NCBI RefSeq assembly: GCF_026870155.1
Contig: NZ_CP113975.1
Span: 3,286,001 to 3,350,000 of the forward strand
Source: Flavobacterium marginilacus
GTDB lineage: Bacteria; Bacteroidota; Bacteroidia; Flavobacteriales; Flavobacteriaceae
Reading direction: 5' to 3'
DNA length: 64,000 nucleotides
Shown here: piece by piece, positions 1 to 14,056 of the stretch
Numbering within the stretch: position 1 is the first letter of the stretch
How the letters are laid out: each line of letters starts with the position of its first letter
Program-made: the position numbers and the translations under genes
The notes under the pieces: generated by a model
Databases searched by the model: none
What the model was told of the DNA's origin: nothing
The model's input: the letters and a program-made list of their open reading frames with translations, nothing else

Positions 1-791
1 TTTACATGAACTGTTTCTCCTTTTTTGGTTTTAAAACCTATTATAGCTCCAACATGTTTTCCTTCGGCTGAAATTGAATTTTTTATTAACTGCCAACCGT
101 CATTCCAAGTGTGATTTATTTCAAAATCTTTATCAAATTCGGCAACAAAATAATTATGAAAATTATCTGGAACACCACCACTATTATTTCTGCAATATCC
201 AATAATTTTGCGTTCTCCGGGTATAATTTTCACCATTGAACCTTTAAAAAAAGCATCAAGCATTATATATGAAGTTTCAGATTCTGGAAATGTAAACTTA
301 AATTGTGCCGCTCGCTCTGTAGGAGCCACTTCGACTGTAACATCATAATCTGCTAAATAAACAGCATAATAATACGGATGTACAGTTTCTGCCTTATGCG
401 AAAACCAAGATTCACGCTCCTCTTCCTTAAACTTTAATTTCCCCGTTACAGCCATTAATGAAAACGCTGCATAATCATTAATCCAAGGACTTGGCTGATG
501 TGTCTGTTTGATTCCTCTAATTTTTTTAGCATTATAGTTATACGTCCAGCCATCGCCCATTTTTGAAGTCATTGGTGTCCAAAAATTCATGCCCCAAGGA
601 GTTGCAATAACAGGATACGTATTCCCATTAGATAAAGAAAAATCAGAATCAGTTCCCATTAAAGGATTGACTAAATCAGCTAGATTATTAGTTTCTAAAC
701 TATTTTCATTCTTACTTTTTTGCTTAATTTGACTGAATGAAACAAATCCTAGCATAAGAAAAAAAAGAAGAAATTTAATTGTTTTCATCAT
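1..791 (-). CDS. GH92 family glycosidase (alpha-mannosidase-like), 5' part only
   Basis: The N-terminal ~263 residues of a secreted GH92-type alpha-mannosidase; the gene continues past the left edge of the window. Reading from the ATG pair at 789-791/786-788 gives a hydrophobic signal peptide (MKTIKFLLFFLMLGFVSFSQ). The family N-terminal signature follows: a NPLMGTDS segment, then GNTYPVIATPWGMNFWTPMT, and later a TYNYNAKKIRGIKQTHQPSP stretch. These match the N-terminal beta-sandwich of GH92 exo-mannosidases, which are Ca2+-dependent and release alpha-mannose from N-glycans. The variant NPLMGTDS (instead of NPFIGT) marks it as a different subgroup from the two other GH92 genes here. It lies 9 bp downstream of the fucosidase stop, so it is probably in the same transcript. 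The catalytic half is outside the window, so linkage specificity is unknown. Confidence 0.85.
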   Translation of the reverse strand, partial: MMKTIKFLLFFLMLGFVSFSQIKQKSKNENSLETNNLADLVNPLMGTDSDFSLSNGNTYPVIATPWGMNFWTPMTSKMGDGWTYNYNAKKIRGIKQTHQPSPWINDYAAFSLMAVTGKLKFKEEERESWFSHKAETVHPYYYAVYLADYDVTVEVAPTERAAQFKFTFPESETSYIMLDAFFKGSMVKIIPGERKIIGYCRNNSGGVPDNFHNYFVAEFDKDFEINHTWNDGWQLIKNSISAEGKHVGAIIGFKTKKGETVHV

Positions 792-800
792 GATGATTTT

Positions 801-2126
801 TTAATTGTTCTCTATTACTTGTCCTTTATCTCCATAAAGCGCCACTTCGCCCTCTAGCTGTAATGCGATTACGGTAACCTCTGTATCTTGAACTTCCTCA
901 GGCAAATCAATATACAATAAGCCTGGCACGTCGCTCCAATATTGTTTTCCTACTACATTTGTCGTTAATTTTGTGCCATTACCAACCACCCACGCTCTGT
1001 TGACTTTATTTTTCAAACCTTTTATTAAAAGAGGTCCGTTAGGATTATTATCAACGTATAAATACAATATAGTTTTGTCTTTAGATAATGCGGTATAACC
1101 ATTAAAATGTCCAAAAGGGATTCCTGCTCTAGTGCCATATATAGCTTCTGCATGCTTATTTGTCCACCTGCCAATTCCTTTTAAAATAGCCACTTGCTCC
1201 TCTGGAATAGTACCATCTGGTTTAGGTCCAATATCCAGAAGTAAATTGCCTCCCATACTAATACAATCAACAAAAATTCGAATAAGCTGATTAACACTTT
1301 TGTAATTTTTATCATTGGGCTGGTATCCCCACGAATTGTTCATTGTCATACATAATTCCCAATAATTATTATCTGGTTTAATGATGGGAACACCTTGCTC
1401 GGGAGTGGCATAATCACCATAACCCTGTAATCTTGAATTGATTATGGTATTAGGTGTTTTTTGCAATAATAATTCTCTAATTTCTTTAGCTTTCCACTTC
1501 TCAGCAGATTGTTCCCAATCACCATCAAACCAATATAAATCTGGATTGAATTTTGTTAGTTCTTCTAATTGTCCAAAATTGAATTTAGTAAATGCATCCC
1601 ACTTGGTATCATCATTAGTATAGCGTTTTTGGTCTCTCAAAAAATTAGGATAATCTGGATTTGACCAATCGAGTAATGAATAATAAAGTCCAATCTTTAA
1701 ATTTTGTTTACGGGCTGCATTTACAAACGGGCTAATTAAATCTTTCTTTGCTTTCGTTTTTTTTACCACATTTAAATCGCTTTGTCTGGTGTCCCAAAGA
1801 GCAACACCATCATGATGTTTTGTCGTAATTACAGTATATTTAGCACCACTTTCTTTAATAAGCTGCGCCCATTGCTCAGGGTCATAATTTTTAGCTGTAA
1901 ATCCATCTAACTGTTTCATATAATCAGTATAGGAAATGTATTTATTATAAAAAGACCATGATTCATCGATACCGTTTACGGAATAAATACCCCAGTGAAT
2001 AAAAACACCTAATTTAGCATCTTTAAACCATTCCATCCGGTCTTCATTTGTCCCCTTTTTTTCTTGCCCAATAGTTTGAATTACTGCCAAAAAAAATAAG
2101 ACCACTGCTATTTTAAATTTTTTCAT
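801..2126 (-). CDS. GH29 alpha-L-fucosidase (short form)
   Basis: A secreted or periplasmic alpha-L-fucosidase of 441 residues. A signal peptide (about residues 1-20, ending IGQ) is followed by the GH29 catalytic barrel. Near the start, WFKDAKLGVFIHWGIYSV is the family's hallmark N-terminal strand. The segment TTKHHDGVALWDT is the conserved HHDGF-type motif. LYWFDGDWEQ places the expected nucleophile at D201. There is no added carbohydrate-binding module, unlike the 698-residue fucosidase at 22667. It sits 12 bp from the GH20 gene and 9 bp from the GH92 gene, within a minus-strand operon. The likely substrate is fucose on N-glycan core or antennae; whether alpha-1,3/4 or alpha-1,6 cannot be told from sequence here. 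Confidence 0.92.
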   Translation of the reverse strand: MKKFKIAVVLFFLAVIQTIGQEKKGTNEDRMEWFKDAKLGVFIHWGIYSVNGIDESWSFYNKYISYTDYMKQLDGFTAKNYDPEQWAQLIKESGAKYTVITTKHHDGVALWDTRQSDLNVVKKTKAKKDLISPFVNAARKQNLKIGLYYSLLDWSNPDYPNFLRDQKRYTNDDTKWDAFTKFNFGQLEELTKFNPDLYWFDGDWEQSAEKWKAKEIRELLLQKTPNTIINSRLQGYGDYATPEQGVPIIKPDNNYWELCMTMNNSWGYQPNDKNYKSVNQLIRIFVDCISMGGNLLLDIGPKPDGTIPEEQVAILKGIGRWTNKHAEAIYGTRAGIPFGHFNGYTALSKDKTILYLYVDNNPNGPLLIKGLKNKVNRAWVVGNGTKLTTNVVGKQYWSDVPGLLYIDLPEEVQDTEVTVIALQLEGEVALYGDKGQVIENN

Positions 2127-2137
2127 TAGTGTAATTG

Positions 2138-4459
2138 TTAATTCACTACAATTTCATCTACAAATAACCAAGTACCGCCGCCGCTTGGCGCTTTTCCTAA
2201 ATTTGAAGCAATTACTTTTACAAACCTTGTCTTTTTTGTGTCAAAATTCACTTTAAAATCTTTCAGTTCTGTATTTATATTTGGAGCGAATGCTCGTTCC
2301 GTTTTTGCAGTTTCTTTATAATTAATTCCATCATCAGAAACATACACTGTAACAGCTGTCGGGAAATAAATACCCGAACCCTGACTCTCTAAACTGCCCA
2401 AGATAACGTGTTGTATGTCCTGCTTAATTCCTAAATCTATCACTGCTTCCATATCGCTATTAAGCCAAGCCTGCCATTGTCCGTCATGAAAGTTTTTTGT
2501 TCCTCTGATGATATTAACGAGACTTAAATCACCATCTCCTTTATAATTTTCATTAAATGGAGTTTTAAATTGTATTGCACTTCCTGATGCTTTATGAAAC
2601 GTAATAGTATCTGTAAAAGTTTTACCTATCGGCTGATTGTCTTTGAACAATGAGGCTTTTATAACCGTAGTTTTGTCTATTTGAATAGCATCTTGGTATT
2701 TTACTGCATTTTGAGTAATTTCCTGATCTCCCAACACATATCGAATATCTGGTTTAGGGAATTCATTCTGCAAGCTTATTGATACTTTTTTGCTTGCAAT
2801 ATCTACTTTGCTTGAAGCCACTATTAAGTAGGCACTTTTCGCATAATTGATTCCTAAATAATCATAACGCTGGAACAAAGCACCAAGCCTAGATGAAAAA
2901 TCATCCCAGTTACGAGACTCTTTTGTACTCCATAACGTTTCTGAAAAAGCGGCTAATCTTGGAAAAAGCATGTATTCTGAAAGTGCATCCGTATTAATAA
3001 ATTCTGCCCATAAATTAGCGTGGCCTCCTAATATGTGTTTTGCAACTTCTGGACTCATCGCATCGGCAATTGGGTCGAATTCATATACGGTATGCAGTGG
3101 CAAAAATGCATTGAAAGCTGTAGGTTCATCATTTTGTGGTCCTTGGTAAAAATTAAAATAGCAGTGAGATTCCGGCGTCATTATAACATCGTGTTTTTGT
3201 TCCGCAGCTTCTATTCCGCCTTTTGTTCCTCTCCAGCTCATTACAGTTGCTTCCGGAGCCAGACCTCCTTCCAGGATTTCATCCCAGCCAATCATTTTTT
3301 TACCTTTCGAATTGATGTATTTTTCTATTCTTTTTACAAAATAGCTTTGCAGTTCATTTACATCTTTTAAGCCTTCAGCCTGAATCCTTTTTTGACAATA
3401 AGGACACGTTTTCCAATGATCTTTGGTTGCTTCATCTCCGCCAATATGAATGTATTTTGATGGAAAAACAGCAATAACTTCGTCTATAACATTTTCTAAA
3501 AATTCAAAAGTACTTTCCTTTCCTGCACAGAAAATATCGGTAATTGGCCAAACACCGCCAGAAGGAACTGCGATTGGTTTTTCTACACAAGATAAAAAAG
3601 GATAAGCTGCAATTGCGGCACTTACGTGTGCCGGCATTTCGATTTCGGGAATGATCTCAACATTTTTAATTGCTGCATAAGCCACAATTTCTTTCAGTTC
3701 TTTCTGTGTCAGGAAGCCTCCATATGTTCCTTTTTGGTTCGGATCATTAACGGCTCTTGCGTTCCATGCTTTATCTTCCTGATCGACTCTCCATGCACCA
3801 ACTTCAGTCAGCTTAGGGTATTTTTTAATTTCCATTCTCCAGCCTTGATCATCGACCATGTGCAAACGCAAAACATTCATTTTGTGCATTGCTAAACGGT
3901 CTATTGTCTTTAGGATGTACTCCTTTCCAAAAAAATGACGGGATAAATCCAGCATTAAACCTCTTTGTTCAAAGCGGGGCTTGTCTTTTATTTCTATCGC
4001 AGGAATTATCCATGCTGTATTAGCAATAACTGTTTTGCTTTCTATAGCCACAGGAAGTAATTGACGCAACGTTTCCAGCGCGTACATAAAACCAGCACTG
4101 CTTTTTGCCGTAATAATTACATTGTTTTTGGATGCTTTTAATTCGTAGGCTTCGTTCTCAAAACTAGTATTGACAACAAATTGCACATAATTGCTTTTTG
4201 GAGCTTTAGCTGTAATTTGTAATTTCAATCCTACTGCTTTCCCGAATTTACTGACAAATGCAGTAACACTTTCCTTTTGAGATTTATCAGTAATTACCAA
4301 TTTTGTATTTCCTGAAAATTCAAATACACCTTCAGAAATTTTTAACGAGGCAGGTTTCGGAATGATCTGAATGTCATTTTCTGTAAATACTTTTTGTGCA
4401 AAACAAAAATTACATACAAATGCTGTAATCACAAGTATGATAGAGGATAACTTCTTCAT
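2138..4459 (-). CDS. GH20 beta-N-acetylhexosaminidase with C-terminal discoidin-like domain
   Basis: A secreted exo-beta-hexosaminidase of 773 residues that should remove terminal GlcNAc or GalNAc. Order: signal peptide (1-21), GH20b N-terminal domain (~30-150), TIM barrel (~165-515) and a C-terminal F5/8 type C-like sandwich (~630-773). The catalytic pair is visible in HIGGDEATKDHW as D342 (polarises the substrate acetamido group) and E343 (acid/base). RHFFGKEYILKTIDRLAMHK and LHMVDDQGWR are typical GH20 barrel segments. The gene lies 1 bp from the GH2 gene and 11 bp from the GH29 gene, so translation is probably coupled. In the locus it would act after galactose removal, exposing mannose for the GH92 enzymes. 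Confidence 0.95.
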   Translation of the reverse strand: MKKLSSIILVITAFVCNFCFAQKVFTENDIQIIPKPASLKISEGVFEFSGNTKLVITDKSQKESVTAFVSKFGKAVGLKLQITAKAPKSNYVQFVVNTSFENEAYELKASKNNVIITAKSSAGFMYALETLRQLLPVAIESKTVIANTAWIIPAIEIKDKPRFEQRGLMLDLSRHFFGKEYILKTIDRLAMHKMNVLRLHMVDDQGWRMEIKKYPKLTEVGAWRVDQEDKAWNARAVNDPNQKGTYGGFLTQKELKEIVAYAAIKNVEIIPEIEMPAHVSAAIAAYPFLSCVEKPIAVPSGGVWPITDIFCAGKESTFEFLENVIDEVIAVFPSKYIHIGGDEATKDHWKTCPYCQKRIQAEGLKDVNELQSYFVKRIEKYINSKGKKMIGWDEILEGGLAPEATVMSWRGTKGGIEAAEQKHDVIMTPESHCYFNFYQGPQNDEPTAFNAFLPLHTVYEFDPIADAMSPEVAKHILGGHANLWAEFINTDALSEYMLFPRLAAFSETLWSTKESRNWDDFSSRLGALFQRYDYLGINYAKSAYLIVASSKVDIASKKVSISLQNEFPKPDIRYVLGDQEITQNAVKYQDAIQIDKTTVIKASLFKDNQPIGKTFTDTITFHKASGSAIQFKTPFNENYKGDGDLSLVNIIRGTKNFHDGQWQAWLNSDMEAVIDLGIKQDIQHVILGSLESQGSGIYFPTAVTVYVSDDGINYKETAKTERAFAPNINTELKDFKVNFDTKKTRFVKVIASNLGKAPSGGGTWLFVDEIVVN

Positions 4460-4460
4460 G

Positions 4461-8637
<4,177 letters not shown>

Positions 8638-8649
8638 AAGTTTTAGTTT

Positions 8650-10887
8650 TTAGTTAAATATTTTAGAAGATAATGCCATATTATTTTTAGTGTTTTTATT
8701 TGGTAATAATCCCATATTAAATACTAAAATGCCGCCTTCGTTAATTTCTTTTTGTGTTATATAGTTTCTCTCTATTTTTTGTCCATTCAACTCAATAGAT
8801 TGTATGCAGCTATTTTTATTGCTGTTATTGATTGCTTTGATAACAAATTTTTTACCGTTCTCTAAATTAATTGTTGCATTATTAAATAAAGGTGACCCAA
8901 AACTATACACGCCCTGCGCAGGATTTACCGGATAAAAGCCTAAAGAACTAAGTACGTACCATGAAGACATTTGTCCGCAATCTTCGTTTCCACAGTGTCC
9001 ATCGGGAGCATTTTTATACTGAGCCGTTAAAATATCCCTGACTAATTTTTGTGTTTTCCATGGTTTACCAATATAATTATATAAGTAAGCTACATGATGA
9101 CTGGGTTCATTTCCATGCGCATATTGTCCTATCATTCCTGTACTGAATATGGGCAGTTTATCTCCTTTAACTGGCTTTAAAGAAAACATGGTATCTAATT
9201 TTTTTTCAAATGCATCATTGCCTCCAAGCACATTAATCAATCCTTCAATATTTTGAGGAACAGACCAAAAATACTGCCATGCATTGCTTTCGCAGAAATA
9301 GGGCATATATTCTTTTGGTATAAAATTATTGATAAAATTGCCGTTTTCTAATTTAGGACGCATGAATTTACTTTTGGCGTCATACAGATTTCTCCAGTTT
9401 TCAGAACGATTCAAGAAATATTCGTAATCGCTTAATTTATGTAATGCTTTTGCAAACTGCGCCAGACACCAATCATCATAAGCATACTCCAGTGTTTTTG
9501 AAACTGACCAATTTTCATTGGAATCATCTGCAGGAACATATCCTAAAGTTTTATAAGTATCTAACTGTCTTGAATTAACCATTGAGCTTTCTTTACATGC
9601 TCGATAAGCTAAATCAGTATCAAAGTTTTTTATTCCTTTAAAATAAGCATCAACAATAACGGGGATGGCATGATTACCAATCATCATATTGGTTTCATTT
9701 CCCTGTAATGACCATACAGGCAGCAAACCCGTTTCTTTATAATGTGCCAATAATGAATTAATCATATCCGACACTCGTTTTGGATGTAAAATAGTGTACA
9801 AAGGATGAGCCGCACGATAGGTATCCCATAACGAAAACGTATCGTATCGATCAAAGTCTTTAGCATTTATAATACTATCATTTGCCCCTTTATAGTTCCC
9901 ATTACAATCACTTAACAATGTAGGTGCCAGCATCGATTGATACATCATTGTATAGAAAATTTTCTTTTTGGTATCGTCTGGCGTTTCAATTTGAATTTTA
10001 TTCAGTTCTTTTTCCCAAAGAGCCGAAGCTTTCGTTTTATACCCTTCAAAATTAAAATCGGGAGCTTCCACTGCTAAGGATTTGTAAGCTCCTTCAATAG
10101 CGGCTGTAGAAAGACCTGTTTTTAAAACTATTACTTCAGCAACAGCAGTATCATAATTTAAAGTAATTTTGGTTTTAATTCCTTTTGAAGGATTGGTTGT
10201 AAGCGAATCATTTTTGAAAATCTGATAGGATTTAAACGGTTTTGAAAGTTTTATTACAAAATATACGCGCTGCACTTTGGCCCAGCCGGTAGATTTCCTA
10301 TACCCTTCAATAGTCGTTTTATCCACAACATTAATATAGGTATCTGTAGGTGCATCCCAATTTAATGCATAGCCTAAATCAATGTGAATTTGTGATGCAT
10401 TATCTTTAGGAAATGTATATTTATGAATACCTGTTCTAGCTGTGGCTGTAAGTTCGGCTTTTATTCCAAAATCTAATAAATCTACTGCATAATACCCTGG
10501 AACTGCCGTTTCTTTATCATGTAAAAATCTGGAAAACGGCATGAAATTATTGTCTTTAATCCGTTTTGAAAATCTGCTGTTGGTGGGCATCACCAAAATA
10601 TCGTATAAATCGCCCGCACCAGTTCCTGATAAATGTGTATGTGAAAATCCAGAAATAATAGAATCTTTATAAAAATAGCCTGATATTCTATCCCATCCCG
10701 GAATGCCAATATCAGGACTTAATTGTACCATCCCAAAAGGTACAGCTGCTCCGGGATAGGTATTCCCAGGACCAGCTGTACCAATGAATGGATTTACATA
10801 CTTAGTTAATTGAGCATAGCTTTTATGCAGTCCGCAATTAGACAAAACCAATACAAATAATACATATATCAGATATTGTTTTTTCAT
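8650..10887 (-). CDS. GH92 alpha-mannosidase
   Basis: A secreted exo-alpha-mannosidase of 745 residues. The signal peptide runs to about residue 25 (ending SYAQ; a Cys at position 18-19 leaves a lipoprotein possible). The family start signature YVNPFIGTAGPGNTYPG follows. The C-terminal catalytic (alpha/alpha)6 domain shows HGNEPSHHVAYLYNYIGKPW near residue 590 and GNEDCGQMSSWYVLSSLGF near residue 633, which line the Ca2+-dependent active site in this family. Length is normal. It overlaps nothing and sits 4 bp from the GHL10-type lipoprotein. GH92 members differ in linkage (alpha-1,2, 1,3, 1,6); having three in one locus suggests each takes a different linkage of high-mannose or trimmed glycans. 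Exact linkage cannot be assigned here. Confidence 0.94.
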   Translation of the reverse strand: MKKQYLIYVLFVLVLSNCGLHKSYAQLTKYVNPFIGTAGPGNTYPGAAVPFGMVQLSPDIGIPGWDRISGYFYKDSIISGFSHTHLSGTGAGDLYDILVMPTNSRFSKRIKDNNFMPFSRFLHDKETAVPGYYAVDLLDFGIKAELTATARTGIHKYTFPKDNASQIHIDLGYALNWDAPTDTYINVVDKTTIEGYRKSTGWAKVQRVYFVIKLSKPFKSYQIFKNDSLTTNPSKGIKTKITLNYDTAVAEVIVLKTGLSTAAIEGAYKSLAVEAPDFNFEGYKTKASALWEKELNKIQIETPDDTKKKIFYTMMYQSMLAPTLLSDCNGNYKGANDSIINAKDFDRYDTFSLWDTYRAAHPLYTILHPKRVSDMINSLLAHYKETGLLPVWSLQGNETNMMIGNHAIPVIVDAYFKGIKNFDTDLAYRACKESSMVNSRQLDTYKTLGYVPADDSNENWSVSKTLEYAYDDWCLAQFAKALHKLSDYEYFLNRSENWRNLYDAKSKFMRPKLENGNFINNFIPKEYMPYFCESNAWQYFWSVPQNIEGLINVLGGNDAFEKKLDTMFSLKPVKGDKLPIFSTGMIGQYAHGNEPSHHVAYLYNYIGKPWKTQKLVRDILTAQYKNAPDGHCGNEDCGQMSSWYVLSSLGFYPVNPAQGVYSFGSPLFNNATINLENGKKFVIKAINNSNKNSCIQSIELNGQKIERNYITQKEINEGGILVFNMGLLPNKNTKNNMALSSKIFN

Positions 10888-10891
10888 TATT

Positions 10892-11971
10892 TTATTTTAA
10901 GCTTGCCTTGGTTTCTTTTATCGTTTTTAAATTACTCTCTGTTAAAGCATTGCCATCAAAGAAAGAAACACCTTTTGCACCATTCTGTTTTGCTTCTAAA
11001 ATAGCTTCTTTCAATTCTGCATCCGATTTTAATCCCGGAATGTAAATTCCGGTATTAATTTTTGTTTGTTTTCCTTCTAAATCAGTTACACCTTGTTTGG
11101 TCGCATAACCAACCCAGTCAATTTCCTCATCATAAAAACTGTGGTAAATCATCGGATATACTTCATCAATATTCCATTTGTCCCAGCGCTGACGCACCAT
11201 GTGATCTGCCATTTCTGGATAAGGGAATACGGCTGCTGTTAGTTTTTTATTGTATTTATGAGCAATTTTATATGCATCATCAACAACTGCTTTTATCGCA
11301 TTTAACCGGAAGTTTTTCCACTCCATATCGATTGATGTATTGTGGCTTGTCTTTGGATTTTTATGATGCAATTTTTCAAACTTGCTTACACACGCATCGC
11401 AGTAACAAAAATCGAATTGTGGCAATTCTACGTCCTGAACCAAATTGTATTTTGGCAATAAACTGATTGGCAAAAAGATGTCTGGGAAACGGATGTAATC
11501 CAAATGTACGCTTTCGATTCCTTCTACTTTTGCCAGACCTTCAACCAAACCTAAAACGTGATCTCTTGATTCTTTTTTTGTAGGACACAGCCATTGATAA
11601 TAATCTACGTATGGACGATTATCAAAACATGATTTTCCCTCTTTACTTACCTGATACCAATCTGAATGCTGTAAGGCTACTGAATCTCCAGGTCTGTTCA
11701 TAGCCATAATCCAGGCGTGTACTTTTAACCCTTTTTCTTTTGCAATTGGCACTAATCTTTCTAAAAGTTTTGGATCAGTATTGGTATTAATCAAAACTTC
11801 ATCAATACCGCCATCTTTATATTTTTTAAATTCTTTTGCGTAATCTTCATTCGTTCTTTTCGCATCAGCTGTAATCCATACACCAAATTTGAAAGTGGTT
11901 TTTTCCTCTTTTTCTGCACATGAAAAAATACTCAGTGCTACTAAAAAAAGGAATAGTTTAGTTAGTTTCAT
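10892..11971 (-). CDS. GHL10-type putative glycoside hydrolase lipoprotein
   Basis: A 359-residue lipoprotein: hydrophobic start MKLTKLFLFLVALSIFSC with the lipobox cysteine at residue 18, followed by acidic residues. The body resembles the glycosyl-hydrolase-like family 10 (DUF187/GHL10) TIM barrel. Supporting segments are FKFGVWITADAKRT near the start, GLKVHAWIMAMNRPGDS, IESVHLDYIRFPD (the D-x-IRFPD motif typical of this group), and DEVYPMIYHSFYDEEIDWVG. Family members are thought to act on peptidoglycan or glycoprotein sugars, but activities are mostly unproven. A cluster of cysteines (FCYCDACVSKF) may bind metal or form disulphides. Its position between GH92 and a CBM9-like protein suggests a surface or periplasmic role in the same glycan pathway; the substrate is unknown. 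Confidence 0.75.
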   Translation of the reverse strand: MKLTKLFLFLVALSIFSCAEKEEKTTFKFGVWITADAKRTNEDYAKEFKKYKDGGIDEVLINTNTDPKLLERLVPIAKEKGLKVHAWIMAMNRPGDSVALQHSDWYQVSKEGKSCFDNRPYVDYYQWLCPTKKESRDHVLGLVEGLAKVEGIESVHLDYIRFPDIFLPISLLPKYNLVQDVELPQFDFCYCDACVSKFEKLHHKNPKTSHNTSIDMEWKNFRLNAIKAVVDDAYKIAHKYNKKLTAAVFPYPEMADHMVRQRWDKWNIDEVYPMIYHSFYDEEIDWVGYATKQGVTDLEGKQTKINTGIYIPGLKSDAELKEAILEAKQNGAKGVSFFDGNALTESNLKTIKETKASLK

Positions 11972-11983
11972 TTTTGCTTGTTT

Positions 11984-13051
11984 TTAATTCGTTATAATTT
12001 TACCATCTTCTTTAATAATGTACTTTGTATTACTAAAAGGACTTTTTACTGAAATATTATATCCTGCTGCATGATTTTCGAGTATTGGTTTTAAAACTCT
12101 ATTATCAATACTAATCCCTTCTTTAGTGAGATCTGCAATAGACTTAGCCCATGTTTTATGCTTTTGATAATATTCTTTTTGCAATCTGTAAAGTGCGTAT
12201 AATTCCCATTTTACTTTTTCATCCTTTGGAATTACAAAACTATTATCAGCTTCTTTCGAAGAGAAATAAACATACCCCCATTTTTCGGGTTCATGCATAT
12301 TGATGACTCCCATTGGTGACCAGACCCAGTTGTACTCTGGCAAAAATTTTCCATCAGTACCTTTCTTACGTTCGTAACCTTTGTCTATTACCGTGTGCTG
12401 CCAGTTTACTCTCGAAAAATTTACTCTCCAAAACTTATCTACAGGTACATTTTTGTCAAAATAAGAAGTTTTATAGGATGCCCAGGGAATCGCCATTTCT
12501 AATACCCAGCCTTCATCTCTGTCGTTTGGGTTATTAAGCGTTCCATTGATTTTTACTGCCGATTTTAGACCTGGAATATTCCAGTCATTCAAAACAACAT
12601 TATCATTTTCACGGTAAGGTTTTGATAAAAAAAGATCCCAAGCTGTATTTAATGCATTTATTTCTAATTCATAATAGTTAAAAGTATCGCTGTCCGGATC
12701 AATAAAAACCTCAAAATCATTGTTGTAAAAGATAATCGTATCACGTTGTTTCAAATTTGCCCATACATCAGGCTCATCAAGTTTCGCTAGTATATAAAAA
12801 TTGGTATCATCCCAGAGCATTTTCACTTTTGTTCCATATTTGGGTTTCTCAACACCCTCGATATCTGTAAAAAGAGCTGTCCAAGCCGCTTTGTTCCAAG
12901 CCGCATCAGACTCGTCTCCATCAATTACAATTGAATTCTCCGTTTTAGATGCTGTATACGTTTTAGGAGTAATTCGGTTCTTTGATTGTGAATAACCAAT
13001 TATCGAAATAAGCCCTAAAGCAATTGCTAACCATTGAATTTTTAAATGCAT
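11984..13051 (-). CDS. Secreted CBM9-like carbohydrate-binding protein
   Basis: A 355-residue exported protein with signal peptide MHLKIQWLAIALGLISIIGY. Residues ~30-240 match the CBM9-like (carbohydrate-binding family 9-like) domain. Supporting segments are SIVIDGDESDAAWNKAAW, VKMLWDDTNFYILAKLDEPD, IFYNNDFEVFIDPDSDTFNY and DEGWVLEMAIPWASY, followed by FWRVNFSRVNW. CBM9-like domains hold the reducing ends of glycans, but in Bacteroidota these proteins occur as stand-alone domains with untested function. The C-terminal ~100 residues are Lys/Tyr-rich and not recognised. It lies 8 bp from the GH130 gene. No catalytic motif is visible, so I infer binding rather than hydrolysis. Confidence 0.82.
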   Translation of the reverse strand: MHLKIQWLAIALGLISIIGYSQSKNRITPKTYTASKTENSIVIDGDESDAAWNKAAWTALFTDIEGVEKPKYGTKVKMLWDDTNFYILAKLDEPDVWANLKQRDTIIFYNNDFEVFIDPDSDTFNYYELEINALNTAWDLFLSKPYRENDNVVLNDWNIPGLKSAVKINGTLNNPNDRDEGWVLEMAIPWASYKTSYFDKNVPVDKFWRVNFSRVNWQHTVIDKGYERKKGTDGKFLPEYNWVWSPMGVINMHEPEKWGYVYFSSKEADNSFVIPKDEKVKWELYALYRLQKEYYQKHKTWAKSIADLTKEGISIDNRVLKPILENHAAGYNISVKSPFSNTKYIIKEDGKIITN

Positions 13052-13058
13052 GCTCTTT

Positions 13059-14024
13059 TTATAAACTGTTATCTTTTGTAAATTGTATTACTTCGCTTAG
13101 TTTACCAAATGCCATTGCAACGACGGTATCTGCGGCACCATAATATACGGCTAATTTATCTTCTTTTGTATCGTGCAAGGCAGCACAAGGAAATACTACA
13201 TTAGGTACATCCCCAACCATTTCATAAGTCTCTGCAGGTCCTAATAAGTAAGGCTGAGTTCTGTATTTTACCTGATCTGGTGCGTCTGTTTCTAATAAAG
13301 CTGCTCCCATTGCATAACGGAAACCGTTGCAGGTATTAATAACACCATGGTAGATCATTAACCAGCCTTCTTCAGTTAAAATAGGAATTGGTCCTGCCCC
13401 CACTTTGGTACACTGCCAGGCACTTTGCTCAAATGGGCTTGGTTTCATTACCAATCTGTGTTCTCCCCAATATTTCATGTCCGGGCTGTAACTAATCCAG
13501 ATATCTCCAAAAGGCGTATGTCCATTATCACTAGGACGGCTTAACATGGCATATTTTCCGTTTATTTTTTGTGGAAATAAAACTCCATTTCTGTTGAAAG
13601 GTAAAAAAGCATTTTCACATTGAAAAAATTCTTTAAAGTCAAAAGTATAACCAATACCAATTGTTGGTCCGTTGTACCCATTACACCAGGTGATCCAATA
13701 ACGATCTTCTATAAAAACTACACGAGGATCATATTTATATGCCGATTCAATCATTTCGGTATTCCCAGACTGCATTACAATGGGTTCATGATTAATGTCC
13801 CAATCGATACCATTTTTACTAAAACCAGCAAAAATATTCATTTGTACTGCTTTGTTATCACATCTGAAAACGCCTGCAAATCCATCTCCAAAAGGTACTA
13901 CAGCACTATTAAAAATACTGTTTGATGAAGGAATTGCGTATCTGTCAATAATAGGATTTTCAGAATATCTCCACATTACATCATTACTGTTTTCGGGTCT
14001 GTCTTGCCAAGGAATAGTACTCAT
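13059..14024 (-). CDS. GH130 beta-1,4-mannosyl-GlcNAc-type phosphorylase
   Basis: A 321-residue five-bladed propeller enzyme of GH130. There is no signal peptide ([12 protein letters not shown]), so it is probably cytoplasmic. Family features: [20 protein letters not shown] near the start, [57 protein letters not shown], and [20 protein letters not shown]. Characterised relatives with this start (the GH130_2 group) phosphorolyse Man-beta-1,4-GlcNAc to mannose-1-phosphate and GlcNAc, finishing N-glycan core breakdown; other GH130 members use mannosyl-glucose or mannobiose. The context (mannosidases, aspartylglucosaminidase, symporter next door) favours the N-glycan core substrate. It sits 32 bp from the symporter gene, which could supply the disaccharide. 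Subfamily assignment is inference. Confidence 0.88.
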   Translation of the reverse strand: MSTIPWQDRPENSNDVMWRYSENPIIDRYAIPSSNSIFNSAVVPFGDGFAGVFRCDNKAVQMNIFAGFSKNGIDWDINHEPIVMQSGNTEMIESAYKYDPRVVFIEDRYWITWCNGYNGPTIGIGYTFDFKEFFQCENAFLPFNRNGVLFPQKINGKYAMLSRPSDNGHTPFGDIWISYSPDMKYWGEHRLVMKPSPFEQSAWQCTKVGAGPIPILTEEGWLMIYHGVINTCNGFRYAMGAALLETDAPDQVKYRTQPYLLGPAETYEMVGDVPNVVFPCAALHDTKEDKLAVYYGAADTVVAMAFGKLSEVIQFTKDNSL

Positions 14025-14056
14025 TTTACTTTATTTTAAATTTATGTTTTTATTTT

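Noticed and set aside
3035..3370. Plus-strand frames of about 60-130 residues inside the glycosidase genes
   Set aside because: They lie antisense to strongly supported genes and lack any family signature; treated as shadows.
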